Below are positions 7,148 to 18,100 of a DNA stretch of 45,434 nucleotides, piece after piece. Numbering within the stretch: position 1 is the stretch's first letter; each line of letters opens with the position of its first letter. The position numbers and the translations under genes were made by a program. Origin of the DNA: an uncultured Rhodospirillales bacterium (GTDB lineage: Bacteria; Pseudomonadota; Alphaproteobacteria; Azospirillales; Azospirillaceae); the NCBI GenBank assembly GCA_903927615.1, contig CAIYNU010000033.1, positions 1 through 45,434 of the forward strand. Reading direction: 5' to 3'. The notes under the pieces are model-generated. The model did not search any database. It saw only the letters and a list, made by a program, of their open reading frames with translations, and was not told the origin of the DNA.

Positions 7148-7597
7148 CTATCGCTCGCCCCCCGTCAACTCCTTGTGCCGGTCCCGCCATTGTTCCAGCG
7201 TCGGCGGAACAACCATCGGCGGAACAATCACTCTCGGGTAGACCCGGCGTTCCCAACCGCCATCACCGGGCTTTTTCGACCAGATGCGAAGCGCGATCCG
7301 CCGACGGGCGTCTTCCCGCTGGCGCTCCATCACCGCGACGATGCGGTGCTCACTGACGGCGATGCCTTTCGCCCGAAAGTCGGTCTGGAGCCTTTGAACC
7401 ATGTCAAACGGCCCCGGCGCCACAAAATCGACCATCAGCGCATGCGCATAGTCCGTCGCCTGGTCGCCTTTCAGCCCCATAAGGTCCGCAGCCCAAAGTC
7501 CAACCCCTCGAGCCGTCGCGCAATTGGTTAGAAACAAATCCTCCGAACTGGCATCATTACGGATTCTTAACCAATCTTTTTGATGTTGCGTGCCCAT
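7148..7597 (-). CDS. DUF1476-like protein (ATPase zeta-subunit family), divergent and extended
   Basis: A 149-residue protein whose middle follows the DUF1476 pattern of the alphaproteobacterial F1-ATPase inhibitor zeta: a GLWAADLMGLKG segment, then DYAHALMVDFVAPGPFDMVQ, then LQTDFRAKGIAVSEHRI and a final helix ending REDARRRIAL. Typical members are about 100-110 residues with a charged N-terminal inhibitory stretch. Here the N-terminus is different and a C-terminal extension of about 45 residues (ending LEQWRDRHKELTGGER) is added. An ATPase-inhibitor role is therefore uncertain, and it may be a paralogue with another job. The ATG at 7597 follows a GAGG-type ribosome site. It is divergent from the dienelactone hydrolase gene and stands between it and fliL. 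Confidence 0.6.
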   Translation of the reverse strand: MGTQHQKDWLRIRNDASSEDLFLTNCATARGVGLWAADLMGLKGDQATDYAHALMVDFVAPGPFDMVQRLQTDFRAKGIAVSEHRIVAVMERQREDARRRIALRIWSKKPGDGGWERRVYPRVIVPPMVVPPTLEQWRDRHKELTGGER

Positions 7598-7772
7598 GCC
7601 CGCCCCCCTCGGTTAGAGAAAGACACTTTTTTTAGGTGGGTTTGTCGCGACGCAACGACAAGATCGGGGTCGAGCATTTCCGTCACCTCTGCCCCTCGTG
7701 ATAATCAGATGGGCGTTGATTCCGTTTCGGCGCCGTTGGCGGCGTTCCGATCTTCGTGCTACAGGTCTGGTT

Positions 7773-8687
7773 ATGCGCTGTACGACTTTCTGGGCCGAAC
7801 TCTGGCGGCCAACGCCAGCCCTGGATCGGGGGACCGACGCCGGAACGACGATGCCGGTGCCCGCCGGCGACGCCTTCCTGGATGGTGTGCCCCTGTCCGC
7901 CGTCCTGGCGAATCCCGAGCACTGCCACGCCCTGGCGGCCACGCTGACGCCGGTTGCCTTGACGTTACCGGGGGCGGGCCTGGTCACGGCGGTCCTGGGC
8001 CGACCGGGCAGCCAGCCGGCGCCCCTGGCGATTGTGATTCATGAGTGGTGGGGCCTCACCGATCAGATCAAGGCCATGGCCGCGCATCTCGCCGAACTGG
8101 GCTATCTGACGCTTGCGGTCGACCTGATGTATGGCCAGGTGGCCGCCACGGCGGACCAGGCCGTCGCCCTGTCCGCCAAGGTCAGCGGCGTCACCGCCCG
8201 GGAAACCCTGGTGGGCTGGATTCGTTGGGGGCGCGAACAGGGCCTGTGCGATGGCCGGGTGGCCGTGCTGGGGTGGTGCTTTGGCGGCAGTCTGGCGCTG
8301 TCCGCATCCCTGGCGACGCCGGTGGAGGCCACGGTCATCTATTCCGGCCTGGTCATGGGGCGTGGCGCCAGCCTGGCGGCACTCAAGGGACCGGTCCTCG
8401 GCCATTTCGGCCTGCGCGACGAGTTTATCCCCGCCAACGCCGTGGCGCGTTTTGCCGCCGACATGGCGACCGCCGGCCGGGACTTCCGGCACCATCTGTA
8501 TGACGCCGGTCATGGTTTCGCCAATCCGACCGGCAATCCCCCTCGGGCCGGGCGCCTTACTCATCATGACCATGACCGCCGCGAGGCAACCACGCTGGCG
8601 TGGCGACGAACGCGGGCCTTCCTGGCGGAGACTCTGCCCTGTCCGGCGCGGCCGGGCACTCCTGGCGCGGTGGTGCGGAAGTCCTGA
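7773..8687 (+). CDS. Dienelactone hydrolase family protein
   Basis: A 304-residue alpha/beta hydrolase of the dienelactone hydrolase family, which cleaves lactone or ester bonds. The Cys-Asp-His triad is visible: Cys169 in GWCFGG, Asp216 in LRDEFIP and His247 in DAGHGFAN. The family segment HEWWGLTDQIK starts at residue 90. About 80 residues precede the hydrolase core, more than in the standard enzyme. The start is uncertain: ATG at 7773 has AGG upstream, ATG at 7851 would begin closer to the core, and the reading frame is open back to 7698. The substrate cannot be predicted. The gene stands alone, divergent from the DUF1476-like gene. Confidence 0.87.
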   Translation: MRCTTFWAELWRPTPALDRGTDAGTTMPVPAGDAFLDGVPLSAVLANPEHCHALAATLTPVALTLPGAGLVTAVLGRPGSQPAPLAIVIHEWWGLTDQIKAMAAHLAELGYLTLAVDLMYGQVAATADQAVALSAKVSGVTARETLVGWIRWGREQGLCDGRVAVLGWCFGGSLALSASLATPVEATVIYSGLVMGRGASLAALKGPVLGHFGLRDEFIPANAVARFAADMATAGRDFRHHLYDAGHGFANPTGNPPRAGRLTHHDHDRREATTLAWRRTRAFLAETLPCPARPGTPGAVVRKS

Positions 8688-8836
8688 TCGATCCAGGCTT
8701 CAACAAAACGCCCCGATTTGCTGGTGATCAGCACATTGCCGACGGTCAGGCCTTGGTTAACCCGATTCCCCGCCCCATGGATGCCCCCCTGCCAGGACCG
8801 CCAACGTCGATCCGGAATCCGACTGACTGTTGCGGC

Positions 8837-8865
8837 TTGACATTTACTTTCTTTTCCGGGATAGT
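8837..8865 (+). promoter_or_regulatory. Sigma-70-like promoter of the giant repeat-protein gene
   Basis: A perfect TTGACA (8837-8842) and GATAGT (8860-8865) are 17 bases apart, facing the giant gene. They open an AT-rich patch in an otherwise GC-rich region. A palindrome AAATAT-CC-ATATTT (8880-8893) lies just after the expected start point and could be an operator. The mRNA leader would be about 260 bases. Confidence 0.6.
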
Positions 8866-9039
8866 GGGACGTTGGGAGAAAATATCCATATTTAGTAGAC
8901 CGACAGTATAGGTCTTGTTTTTTCCGATCCGGTGGGCGTTCGGGTTTTCGACTCAATTATCTAAACTTTTACGAATAACGCCGGGCGGCGGGCGGTCAAG
9001 CAGACCTGATCCCGGAGGCTGACGACACACGGTGCGTTG

Positions 9040-9070
9040 GATGTGTCGTTGAGTTTGATGTGTCGTTGAG
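9040..9070 (+). repeat. Direct repeat in the leader of the giant gene
   Basis: The 14-mer GATGTGTCGTTGAG occurs twice (9040-9053 and 9057-9070), 17 bases apart, between the predicted promoter and the start codon. Nothing else was recognised in the 440-base non-coding stretch 8688-9130 apart from the promoter and palindrome noted separately. Confidence 0.6.
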
Positions 9071-9130
9071 GACGTTCCCTGAGGGGCGCGGCGGAGAACC
9101 GTCGTGGAGTTCGGACCACGGAGAAGACCA

Positions 9131-12100
9131 ATGGCGACGATCTACCCCAATCTGACCACGCAGGTCCAGACTCTCAACACGACCCAGATTGCCGTACTGA
9201 ATACAACCCAGGTTGCGGCGATCGCGACAACCGCGATTCCGCTGTTATCGACAGCTCAAATCGTTGCCCTGACGCCGACTCAACTGGCGGCACTGTCCAG
9301 TTCCCAGATTGCCGCCCTGACCACCACCGAAGTCGGGGCGCTCACCACCACCCAATTGATGGCGCTGTCGCCGGCCCAGATCGCGGCGCTCAGCGTCAGA
9401 GACATGGCGGCGCTGAGCACCAACATTTCGGTTCTCTCCGCCACCCAGATTGCCGCCCTGCCGACCGCCAACATTGCGGCGCTGAGCACGAATCAGGTGC
9501 CGGCGCTCAGCCAGTTGGGCGCTCTCACCGCCGGCCAGGTCGCCGCCCTCGCCACCAGTCAGGTGGCGGCGCTGAGCAACGCCAGCATCGCCGCCCTGAC
9601 CTCAACCCAGGTGGGGGCCTTTTCCACCGCGCAGATTCGGGCGCTGACCGCCGCCCAAGCCACCGCGCTGAGTGTCGGCGCCCTCGCCACCTCTCAGGTC
9701 GCGGCCCTCACCACCAATGACGTGGCGGCCTTCTCCACCACTCAGATTGGGGCGCTGGTTTCCAGTCAGGTCGCGGCCCTGGCCACCACCCAGGTCGCCG
9801 CGCTGACCTCGGTGGAAGCCGCGGCACTGACCGGCACCCAGATCAAGGCCCTGGCCACCACCCAGGTTGCGGCCCTCAGCACCACCGCCCTGGCGGCCCT
9901 CACCACCACCGCCTTCGGCGCGCTGTCGACCACTCAAATCGGGGCGCTGGCCACCGCCCAGGTGGCGGCTTTAAGCACCGCCAGCATCAGCAACCTCAGC
10001 ACAACCCAGCTTGCGGCCCTGGCCACCAGCCAGATCAAGGCGCTGACCACCGCTCAAATCGCCAAGATCGGCGCCAACCTCACCAATTTCGCCGGCACCC
10101 AGATCGCGGCCCTGGGCACCACCCAGATCGCCGCCCTCAGCACCACCAGTGCCGCGGCCATCGCCGCGGTGCAGTTGCCGAATCTCTCCACCAGCCAAAT
10201 CGCGGCGTTTTCGGCAACCGGCGTGGCCGCCCTCAACGTCGGCACGTTTGGCGCGCTGACCACCAACCAGCTTCAGGCCCTCACCACCACCGAGGCGGCG
10301 GCCCTCACCACCACCGAAATCCATGCGCTGGCCGCTTCGACCCAGATTCAGGCACTCACCAGCCAGGATGTGGCCGCCCTCGGGGCCGCCAACGTCGCGG
10401 CCCTGACCACCACCCAACTGACCAATCTTGCCACCGGTCAGATCGCCGCCCTCACCACCACCGAAGTTGCGGCCCTCGGCACCAACGTCACGGCTTTCAA
10501 CACCACCAACACCGCCCAACTGGCGGCGCTGACCACCACCGCCGTGGCGGCGCTGACCACCACCTCCACCAATGCCCTCACCAGCACCCAGATTCAGGCC
10601 CTCGGGACCAGCCAGGTGGCGGCCCTGGGGGCGGCCAACATCGCCAATCTGTCCACAGCCGCCCTCACCGGCCAAATCGCGGCCCTGTCGACGAATATTG
10701 CGGCGCTGACCACCAGCCAGGCCGCCGCCTTGACCACGGCCGAAGTCAATGCCCTGACCACCACCCAGATCGCGGCCTTGCGCACCAGTCAGGTGGCGGC
10801 GCTGTCCACGGCCAGCATCACCGTCCTCGCCACGGCCCTCGCCACCAGCCAGATCGCCGCGCTCACCACCAGCCAGATTCTCGCGCTGCCCACGGCCGTC
10901 ACCGCGGCCCTCGCCACCAGCCAGATTCAGGCCCTGACCACCAGCCAGGTGGCGGCCCTGGGCACCGCCAACATTGCCAACCTCACCACCACCGCGAACG
11001 GCGAAGTCGCCAAGCTCACCACCAGCCAGATTGCCGCCCTGGCAACCAGCCAGATCACGGCCCTGACCACCACCGAACTCGGCGCCCTGGGCACCGCCCA
11101 GATCGCGGCCCTGAACGCCGTCGACGCGGCGGTCCTGACCACCGCGCAGGTGGTGAATGGCCTGTCCGCCCAGATTTCGGCGCTGGGAACCAGCCAGATC
11201 GCGGCCCTGGGGACGACAGAGATCGCCGCCCTGACCTCGACGCTGGCGCTGGCCCTGAAAACCTCCCAGATTGCGGCACTCTCCACCACCCAGGCGGCGG
11301 CACTGTCCACCACCGCGACCGGCGCCTTCACGACCGCCCAGTTGGCGGCGCTCGGAACCAGTCAGGTGGCGGCCCTGGCCGCGGCCAACGTGGTGCCGCT
11401 GGTTGCTGCCGGCAGTCTCAACACCACACAAATTGCCGCCCTCACCACCAACCAGGCCGCCGCGCTGACGGCCCCGGACATCTCGGCCCTCGCCACCGCC
11501 GGTCAGGTCGCGGCGCTGTCGACCAAAGCCCTGGGCGCCCTGTCCACGACGGCGGTGGCGGCGCTGTCCACCACCCAGATCACCCAACTGTCCGTCACCC
11601 AGATCGCGGCCCTGTCCGCCACCGGCATGGTGGCGCTGGGCGCCGCCAATGTCGGCGCCCTGAGCACCGGCGCCGCGGGTCAGATCGCGGCCCTCACCAC
11701 CACCGAGGCTGCCGCCCTCACGGTGGCGGAAATCGGGGCACTGACCACCAGTGCCGCGCAGATTCAGTCGCTCAACAGCAAGGATGTGGCCGCGCTCACG
11801 ACCACCGCTGTCGCGGCGCTGACCACCACCCAGGTGGCCAATCTCACCACCACCCAGATCGGGGCCCTGACCACCGCCGGCGTCGCCGCCCTGGGCACCA
11901 GCGTCACGGCGCTCAACACGCTGAACACCTCCCAGATCGCGGCCCTGACCACCACCGATGTGGCAGCCCTGACCACCGGCCAGGCCGGCAGTCTGTCCGT
12001 CACTCAGGTCCAGGCGCTCGGCACCGGTCAGGTGGCGGCCTTGGGCGGCGCCAATATCGCGACCGTCGCCACTCTGAACAGCACCCAGATCGCGGCCCTG

Positions 12101-15100
12101 GGCACGGCCCAAGCCGCGGCCCTGGGCGGAACCAATAATATTGCCGCCCTTGCCCTCACCACAACCCAACTGGCGGCCCTGACCACCACCGAAGCCGCGG
12201 CGTTGACCACCACCCAAATCGCCTATCTCAACAGTGCCCAGCTTCAGGCGCTCGGCACCAGCCAAGTGGCGGCCCTGGGGGCCGGCAATATCGCCGCGCT
12301 GGCCGCCACCACCACCCAGATTCAGCAACTGGAAGGGCTGACCACCACCCAGATGCAGGCGCTGACCGCCGCGCAAACCCAGGAATTGCTGCAACTGCAA
12401 GCCCTCACCACCGGGCAAATCGCGGCGCTCTCGAACGCCGAATCGGCGGCCCTGACCACCACCGAGGTTGCCAATCTCACCGTCACCCAGGTCAAGGCAC
12501 TCGGCACCAGCCAGATCGCGGCCTTGGGCGGGGGAAACATCGCCGCGCTGGCTGCCACCACCTCACAACTGGGGGCGCTGACCACCACCCAGATGGCGGC
12601 GCTGACCTCGACCGAAGCGGCCTCGCTCACCACCACTCAAGTTGCCTCCCTCGCCACCAGCCAGCTCGCGGCCCTCGGCACCAGCCAAGTGGCGGCCCTG
12701 ACCGGAACCGAACTGGCGGCGCTCAATTCCGCCACCCCCCAACTGTCCGCCTTCACCACCACCCAGGTCCAGGCGCTGACGTCCGGGCAGATCGAGACCC
12801 TGACCAGCACCCAGATAGCAACCCTGGCCACCTCTCAGATTCAGGCGCTGACGTCCCGGCAAACCCCTGTTCTCAGCACCAGCGACATCGCGGCCCTCGG
12901 CACCGGGGTCCAATATCTGTCGACTCAGGCCGTGGCGGCCCTGACCACGAATGACATTGCGGCGCTCTCGCTGTCCTCCACCAACCTGACGGCGCTGGGG
13001 AGTGCTCAGGTGGCGGCGCTCACCACCACCCAGATCGCGGCGCTCACCTCCACCGGCGCGGGCACCCTGGCCACCGCCCAATTGACGGCGCTGACCTCCA
13101 AACAGATCGCGGCCCTGTCAACCGCCGCCGTCGCCGCCCTCACCACCGCCACCCAGGTGCCGGCCCTGGCCGCCACCCAGATGGCGGCGCTGACCTCGAC
13201 CGAGATGGCGGCGTTCTCGTCGACCCAGATCGCGACCTTGAACGTCACCCAGGTGGCGGCCCTGACCTCCAGTCAGATCGCCGGCCTCAACACCGACGAC
13301 ATGGCTGCCCTGTCCGGCCAGATTCAGGCGCTGTCCACCCAGGCCGTGGCGGCGCTGTCGACTTATAACCTGGCCGCCCTCACCACCACCGAGGTTGCGG
13401 CGCTGTCCGGCCCCCAGGCGGCGGCGCTGACCACCACCCAGATCGGGTCGCTCGGCGCCACCCAAGTGACGGCACTGACCACCGCCGAGATCGCCGCCCT
13501 GACCACCGCCCAGATCGGGGCCTTCTCCACCGACGGCATCAACGCCCTGTCCACCACCCAAGTGGCGGCCCTCACCACCAAAGAGGTGGCGGCCCTCAAC
13601 GCCGACGAGGTGAACGCGCTGTCGACCACCCAAGTGGTCGCCCTGGCCACCAGCCAGATGGCGGTGCTGACCCCGGCACAGGTCGCCAATCTGACCACCG
13701 ACGCCGTCGCCGCCCTCGCCACCTCCCAATTAGCCACCCTCACCACCCAGGCGGTGGCGGCCCTGACCACCAGCCAACTGGCGGCCCTGACCACCACCCA
13801 GATGGTGACGCTGACCGGCGTTCAGGTTGCCGCGCTGACCACCACCCAGATTCAGGCCTTGATCACCGATGATGTGGCGGCCCTCACCACCACCCAGGTG
13901 ATGGCCCTCACCACCAATCAGGTGGCGGGCCTGTCCACCGACGACGTGGCGGCGCTCACCACCGGCCAGGTGGCGGCCCTGACCGCAACCCAGGTGGCGG
14001 CCCTGACGTCCAGCCATATGGCGGCCCTGGCCACCTCCCAGATCGCCGCCCTGACCACGACCCAAGTGGCGGCCCTGACCTCCACCCAGATTCCCGGGCT
14101 CACCACCGACGCCGTGGCCACCCTAAGCTCCAGCCAGATTCAGGCGCTGTCCGGGCGGGCCGTGGCGGCCCTGTCCACCAGTGATGTGGCGGCCCTGTCC
14201 AACACCCCGATTACGGCGCTGACCACCACCCAGATCGCGGCCCTCACCACCACCCAGATTCAGGCGCTGTCGGCCGGCAACGTCACCGCTCTGACCACAT
14301 CCCAGGTTGCGGCCCTGACCACCGCCGAAGTGGCGGCCCTGACCACCGCCAACGTTGCCACGCTGTCCACCGCGCAAGTGAGCGCCTTGTCCACCAAAGA
14401 CGTGGCGGCGCTGACCTCGACCGAGATGGGCGCGCTCACGACCACCCAACTCGGCGCCCTTTCGACCACCCAAGCCGCGGTGCTGACCGCCGCTCAGATT
14501 CCCGGTCTCTCCACCGCCGCCATTGCGGCCTTGTCCACCGGCCAGGTCAAGGCCCTGGCGCTGCCGGCCGTGGCGGCCCTGTCCACCACCCAACTGGCCG
14601 CCCTTGGAACCGGCAACATCGCCGCGCTGACGGTGGCCCAAGTGGCGACCCTGACACCCGGCCAGATGGCCGGACTCACCACCGACGCGCTGGCGGCCCT
14701 GTCCACGACCCAGATTCAGGCGCTTTCCAACCGGGCCGTGGCGGCCCTTTCGACCGACGAGGTGGCGGCCCTCAACACCACCCAGGTTACGGCCCTGACC
14801 ACCGCCCAGGTGGCATCGCTCACCACCACCCAGATCGCCGCGCTGACGACCACGGCCACCGCCGCCCTGGTGCTGACCGAAATCGTTGCGCTGGGAACCA
14901 CCCAGATTGCGGCGCTGTCCGCCACCGATGTGGCAGCCCTGACCACCACCCAAGTCGCCGCGCTCAACACCAAGGACGTGGTGGCGCTGTCGACCAGCCA
15001 AGTGGCGGCCCTCAGTACCGACGCCATCGCCGCCCTGACGACCACCCAGATGAGCGTGATTTCGACCGCGGCCACCGCCGCCTTGACCACCGCGCAACTG

Positions 15101-18100
15101 GCGGCGTTGAGCACCAGCCAGATCGCGGCACTGGCGAGCCGGACGATCGCGGCGCTGGCCACCAGCCAGATCAGTTCGCTCACCACCAGCCAGATCGGTT
15201 CGCTCACCACCAGCCAGATGCAGGCGCTGGCGGCGACCCAAATGGCGGCGCTGGCGACCAACGACATCGCCGCTCTCGCCACCAGCCAGGTGGCGGCGCT
15301 CTCCGCCGGCGCGGTGGCGGCCCTGGCCACCAGCCAGATCACGACCCTGACCACCACCCAGGTGGCGGCACTGACCGCCACCCAGGCGGCGGCGCTGACC
15401 CCCGGTCAAGTGCTGGCGCTTTCCACGGCCAATGTGGCGGCACTGACCGCCACCCAGGTGGCGGCGCTGACTCCAGCCGCCGTCACGGCTCTGAACACCG
15501 ATCAGGTGGCGGCGCTGCTGACCAGTCAGATCAGCGCCCTGACCACCACCCAGGTTGCGGCCTTGGGCACCACGCAGATTGTCGCCCTGTCGACCGGCGA
15601 CATCGGGGCTCTCACGGCGTCCCAGGTGGCCTCCCTGGCCACCAATCAGGTGGCGGCGCTGTCCACCGACGACATCGCGGCCCTGTCCGCGTCGCGGCTT
15701 TCCGTGTTCACCGCCACCGAGGCGGGCGCCCTGACCACCACCCAGGTGGGCGCCTTGACCACCACCCAGTTTGCGGCATTGACCGCTCAAGATATCGCGG
15801 CGTTGTCCGCAGGACAGGTCGCGGCACTGGACCTGGCCCACATCGCGAGCCTTGCCACCAGCCAGGCGGCGGCCCTGTCCACCCGCGGCGTGGCCGGGTT
15901 GAGCACCGATGATATCGCGGCCCTCGCCACCAGCCAGATCGCGGCCCTCGCCACCAGCGCCGTCGCGGCACTGGGGACCGGCCAGATCGTGGCGCTGGCC
16001 AGCAGTCAGGTGGCGGCGCTCACCGGCCTTCAGATCGGGGCCCTGACCACGACCCAGGCCATGGCGCTGACCACCGATCAAATTCCGGCCCTCACCTCCG
16101 TCCAGGTGGCGGGCCTGACCTATACCGATGTGGCGGCCCTGACGACGACTCAGGTGATGGCGTTTTCCGCCACCCAGATTCCGGCCCTGACCACCAAGGA
16201 TATCGCTGTCCTGGGGACCGCCGGTGCGGCGGCGCTATCCACCACCCAGATTGCCGCCCTGACCACCACCGAGATTCAGGCCCTGACCACCCCGATGGTG
16301 GCGGCGCTGTTCACCAGCCAGATCGCGGCCCTCGCCACCAGCCAGGTCGGGGTGCTGACCTCCACCCAAATCGTGGCCTTGGGCACCACTGAGGCGGCGG
16401 CCCTGACCACCTCCCAAATCGGGGCTCTGGGCACCACCCAGATTGTGGCGCTCTCCACCACCGACGTTGCCGCCCTGGGCGCCACCCAGATTGCCGCGAT
16501 CACCAGCAAGGACGTGGCGGTGCTCACCACCAGCCAGGTCGCGGCCCTGTCCACCGCCCAGATCTCGGCGCTGACCACCGGCCAGATCGCGGTCCTTACG
16601 TCGGCACAGGCGCCCGGGCTATCCACCGATGATGTGGTCGCTCTCGCCACCAGCCAGGTCGCGGCCCTGAGCACCCAGGCGGTGGCGGCCCTGTCCACCG
16701 ACGATGTGGCCATCCTCGCCACCACCCAGATCGCGGCCCTGTCCACCAGCCAGGTGGCGGCGTTGACCGCGGTCCAGTCGCCGGCCCTCACCACCGAAGA
16801 CATTCTGGATCTTACCACCGATCAGGTGGCGGCCCTGTCCACCTCCGCCGTGGTCACGCTCACCACCGCCCAGATCGGTGTGCTGACCGTCCCGCAAGTG
16901 ACGGCGCTCACCACCGCCCAGATGGCGACGTTGACCGCGGATCAGGTGGCGATGCTGTCCACCGACGATCTTGCGGCACTGGCGACCACCCAACTGGTGG
17001 CGATGCAAACCGGCGGCATCGCCACCCTGAGCGCGAGCCAACTCGCGGCCCTGTCCACGACCGAGATCGCGGCGTTAACGCAGACTCAGGTCGCCGCCCT
17101 GACCACCACACAGATCACGGCCCTGACCACCACCCCGGCCGCCGCTTTGTCCACCGATGACATCGTGGCCCTGACCGGCACCCAGGTTGCCGCGTTGACC
17201 TCGACTCAGATCGGCGCCTTCACCACCTCTGACCTGACCGCCCTCACCACCGGTCAGGTTCAGGCCCTGTCCACCGTGGTCGTGTCGGCCCTGTCCACCA
17301 CGCAATTGAGCACGCTGCTGACCACCCAGGTGGTGGCGCTGACCGCCAATCAGGTCGCGGCCCTCACCTCGACCCAGATTCCCGGCCTGTCCACCGACGA
17401 TATCGCCGCCCTTTCGACCAATCAGGTTCAGGCGCTGTCCACCGCCGCCGCCGCGACGCTCTCCACCGACGACCTCTCGGCCCTGGTTTCGACCCAGGTC
17501 GCGGCGCTGTCCAGCCAGGACGTGGCGGCCCTGACCACCACGCAGTTGAACATCCTGGCCACCTCCCAGATCGCCGCGCTGTCGGCCAACCAGATGGCGG
17601 CCATCACCGCCACCCAAGTGCCCGGACTTTCCAGCGACATCAGCGTCCTGACCAGCACCCAGATCGGCGCCCTCAACACCCAGACGGTGGCGGCGCTCAC
17701 CACCGATGATGTGGCCATCCTCACCGCCAGCCAGGTCGCCGGGTTCAGCACCACCCAAATGGCGGTGCTGACCAGTGTCCAGGCGCCGCTCCTCACCACC
17801 AGTGCCGTCGCGGCCCTGGCGACCACCCAGGTCGCGGCCTTGACGTCGACCGACATCGCCACCCTCACCACCACCCAACTCGCGGCACTGTCGACCACCC
17901 AGGTGGCGGCCTTGACCCCAAGCCAGGTGGCGGCGCTGCCCACCGCCCAGTTCTCGACGCTCTCCACCGACGACATCTCGGCCCTCACCGCCCCCCAGGT
18001 GGCGGCGCTGACCACCGGCCAGATCACCACGCTCAGCACCGACTCGATGGTGGCGCTGGCAACCGCCCAGGTGGCGGCCCTGACCAGCAACGATGCGGCG

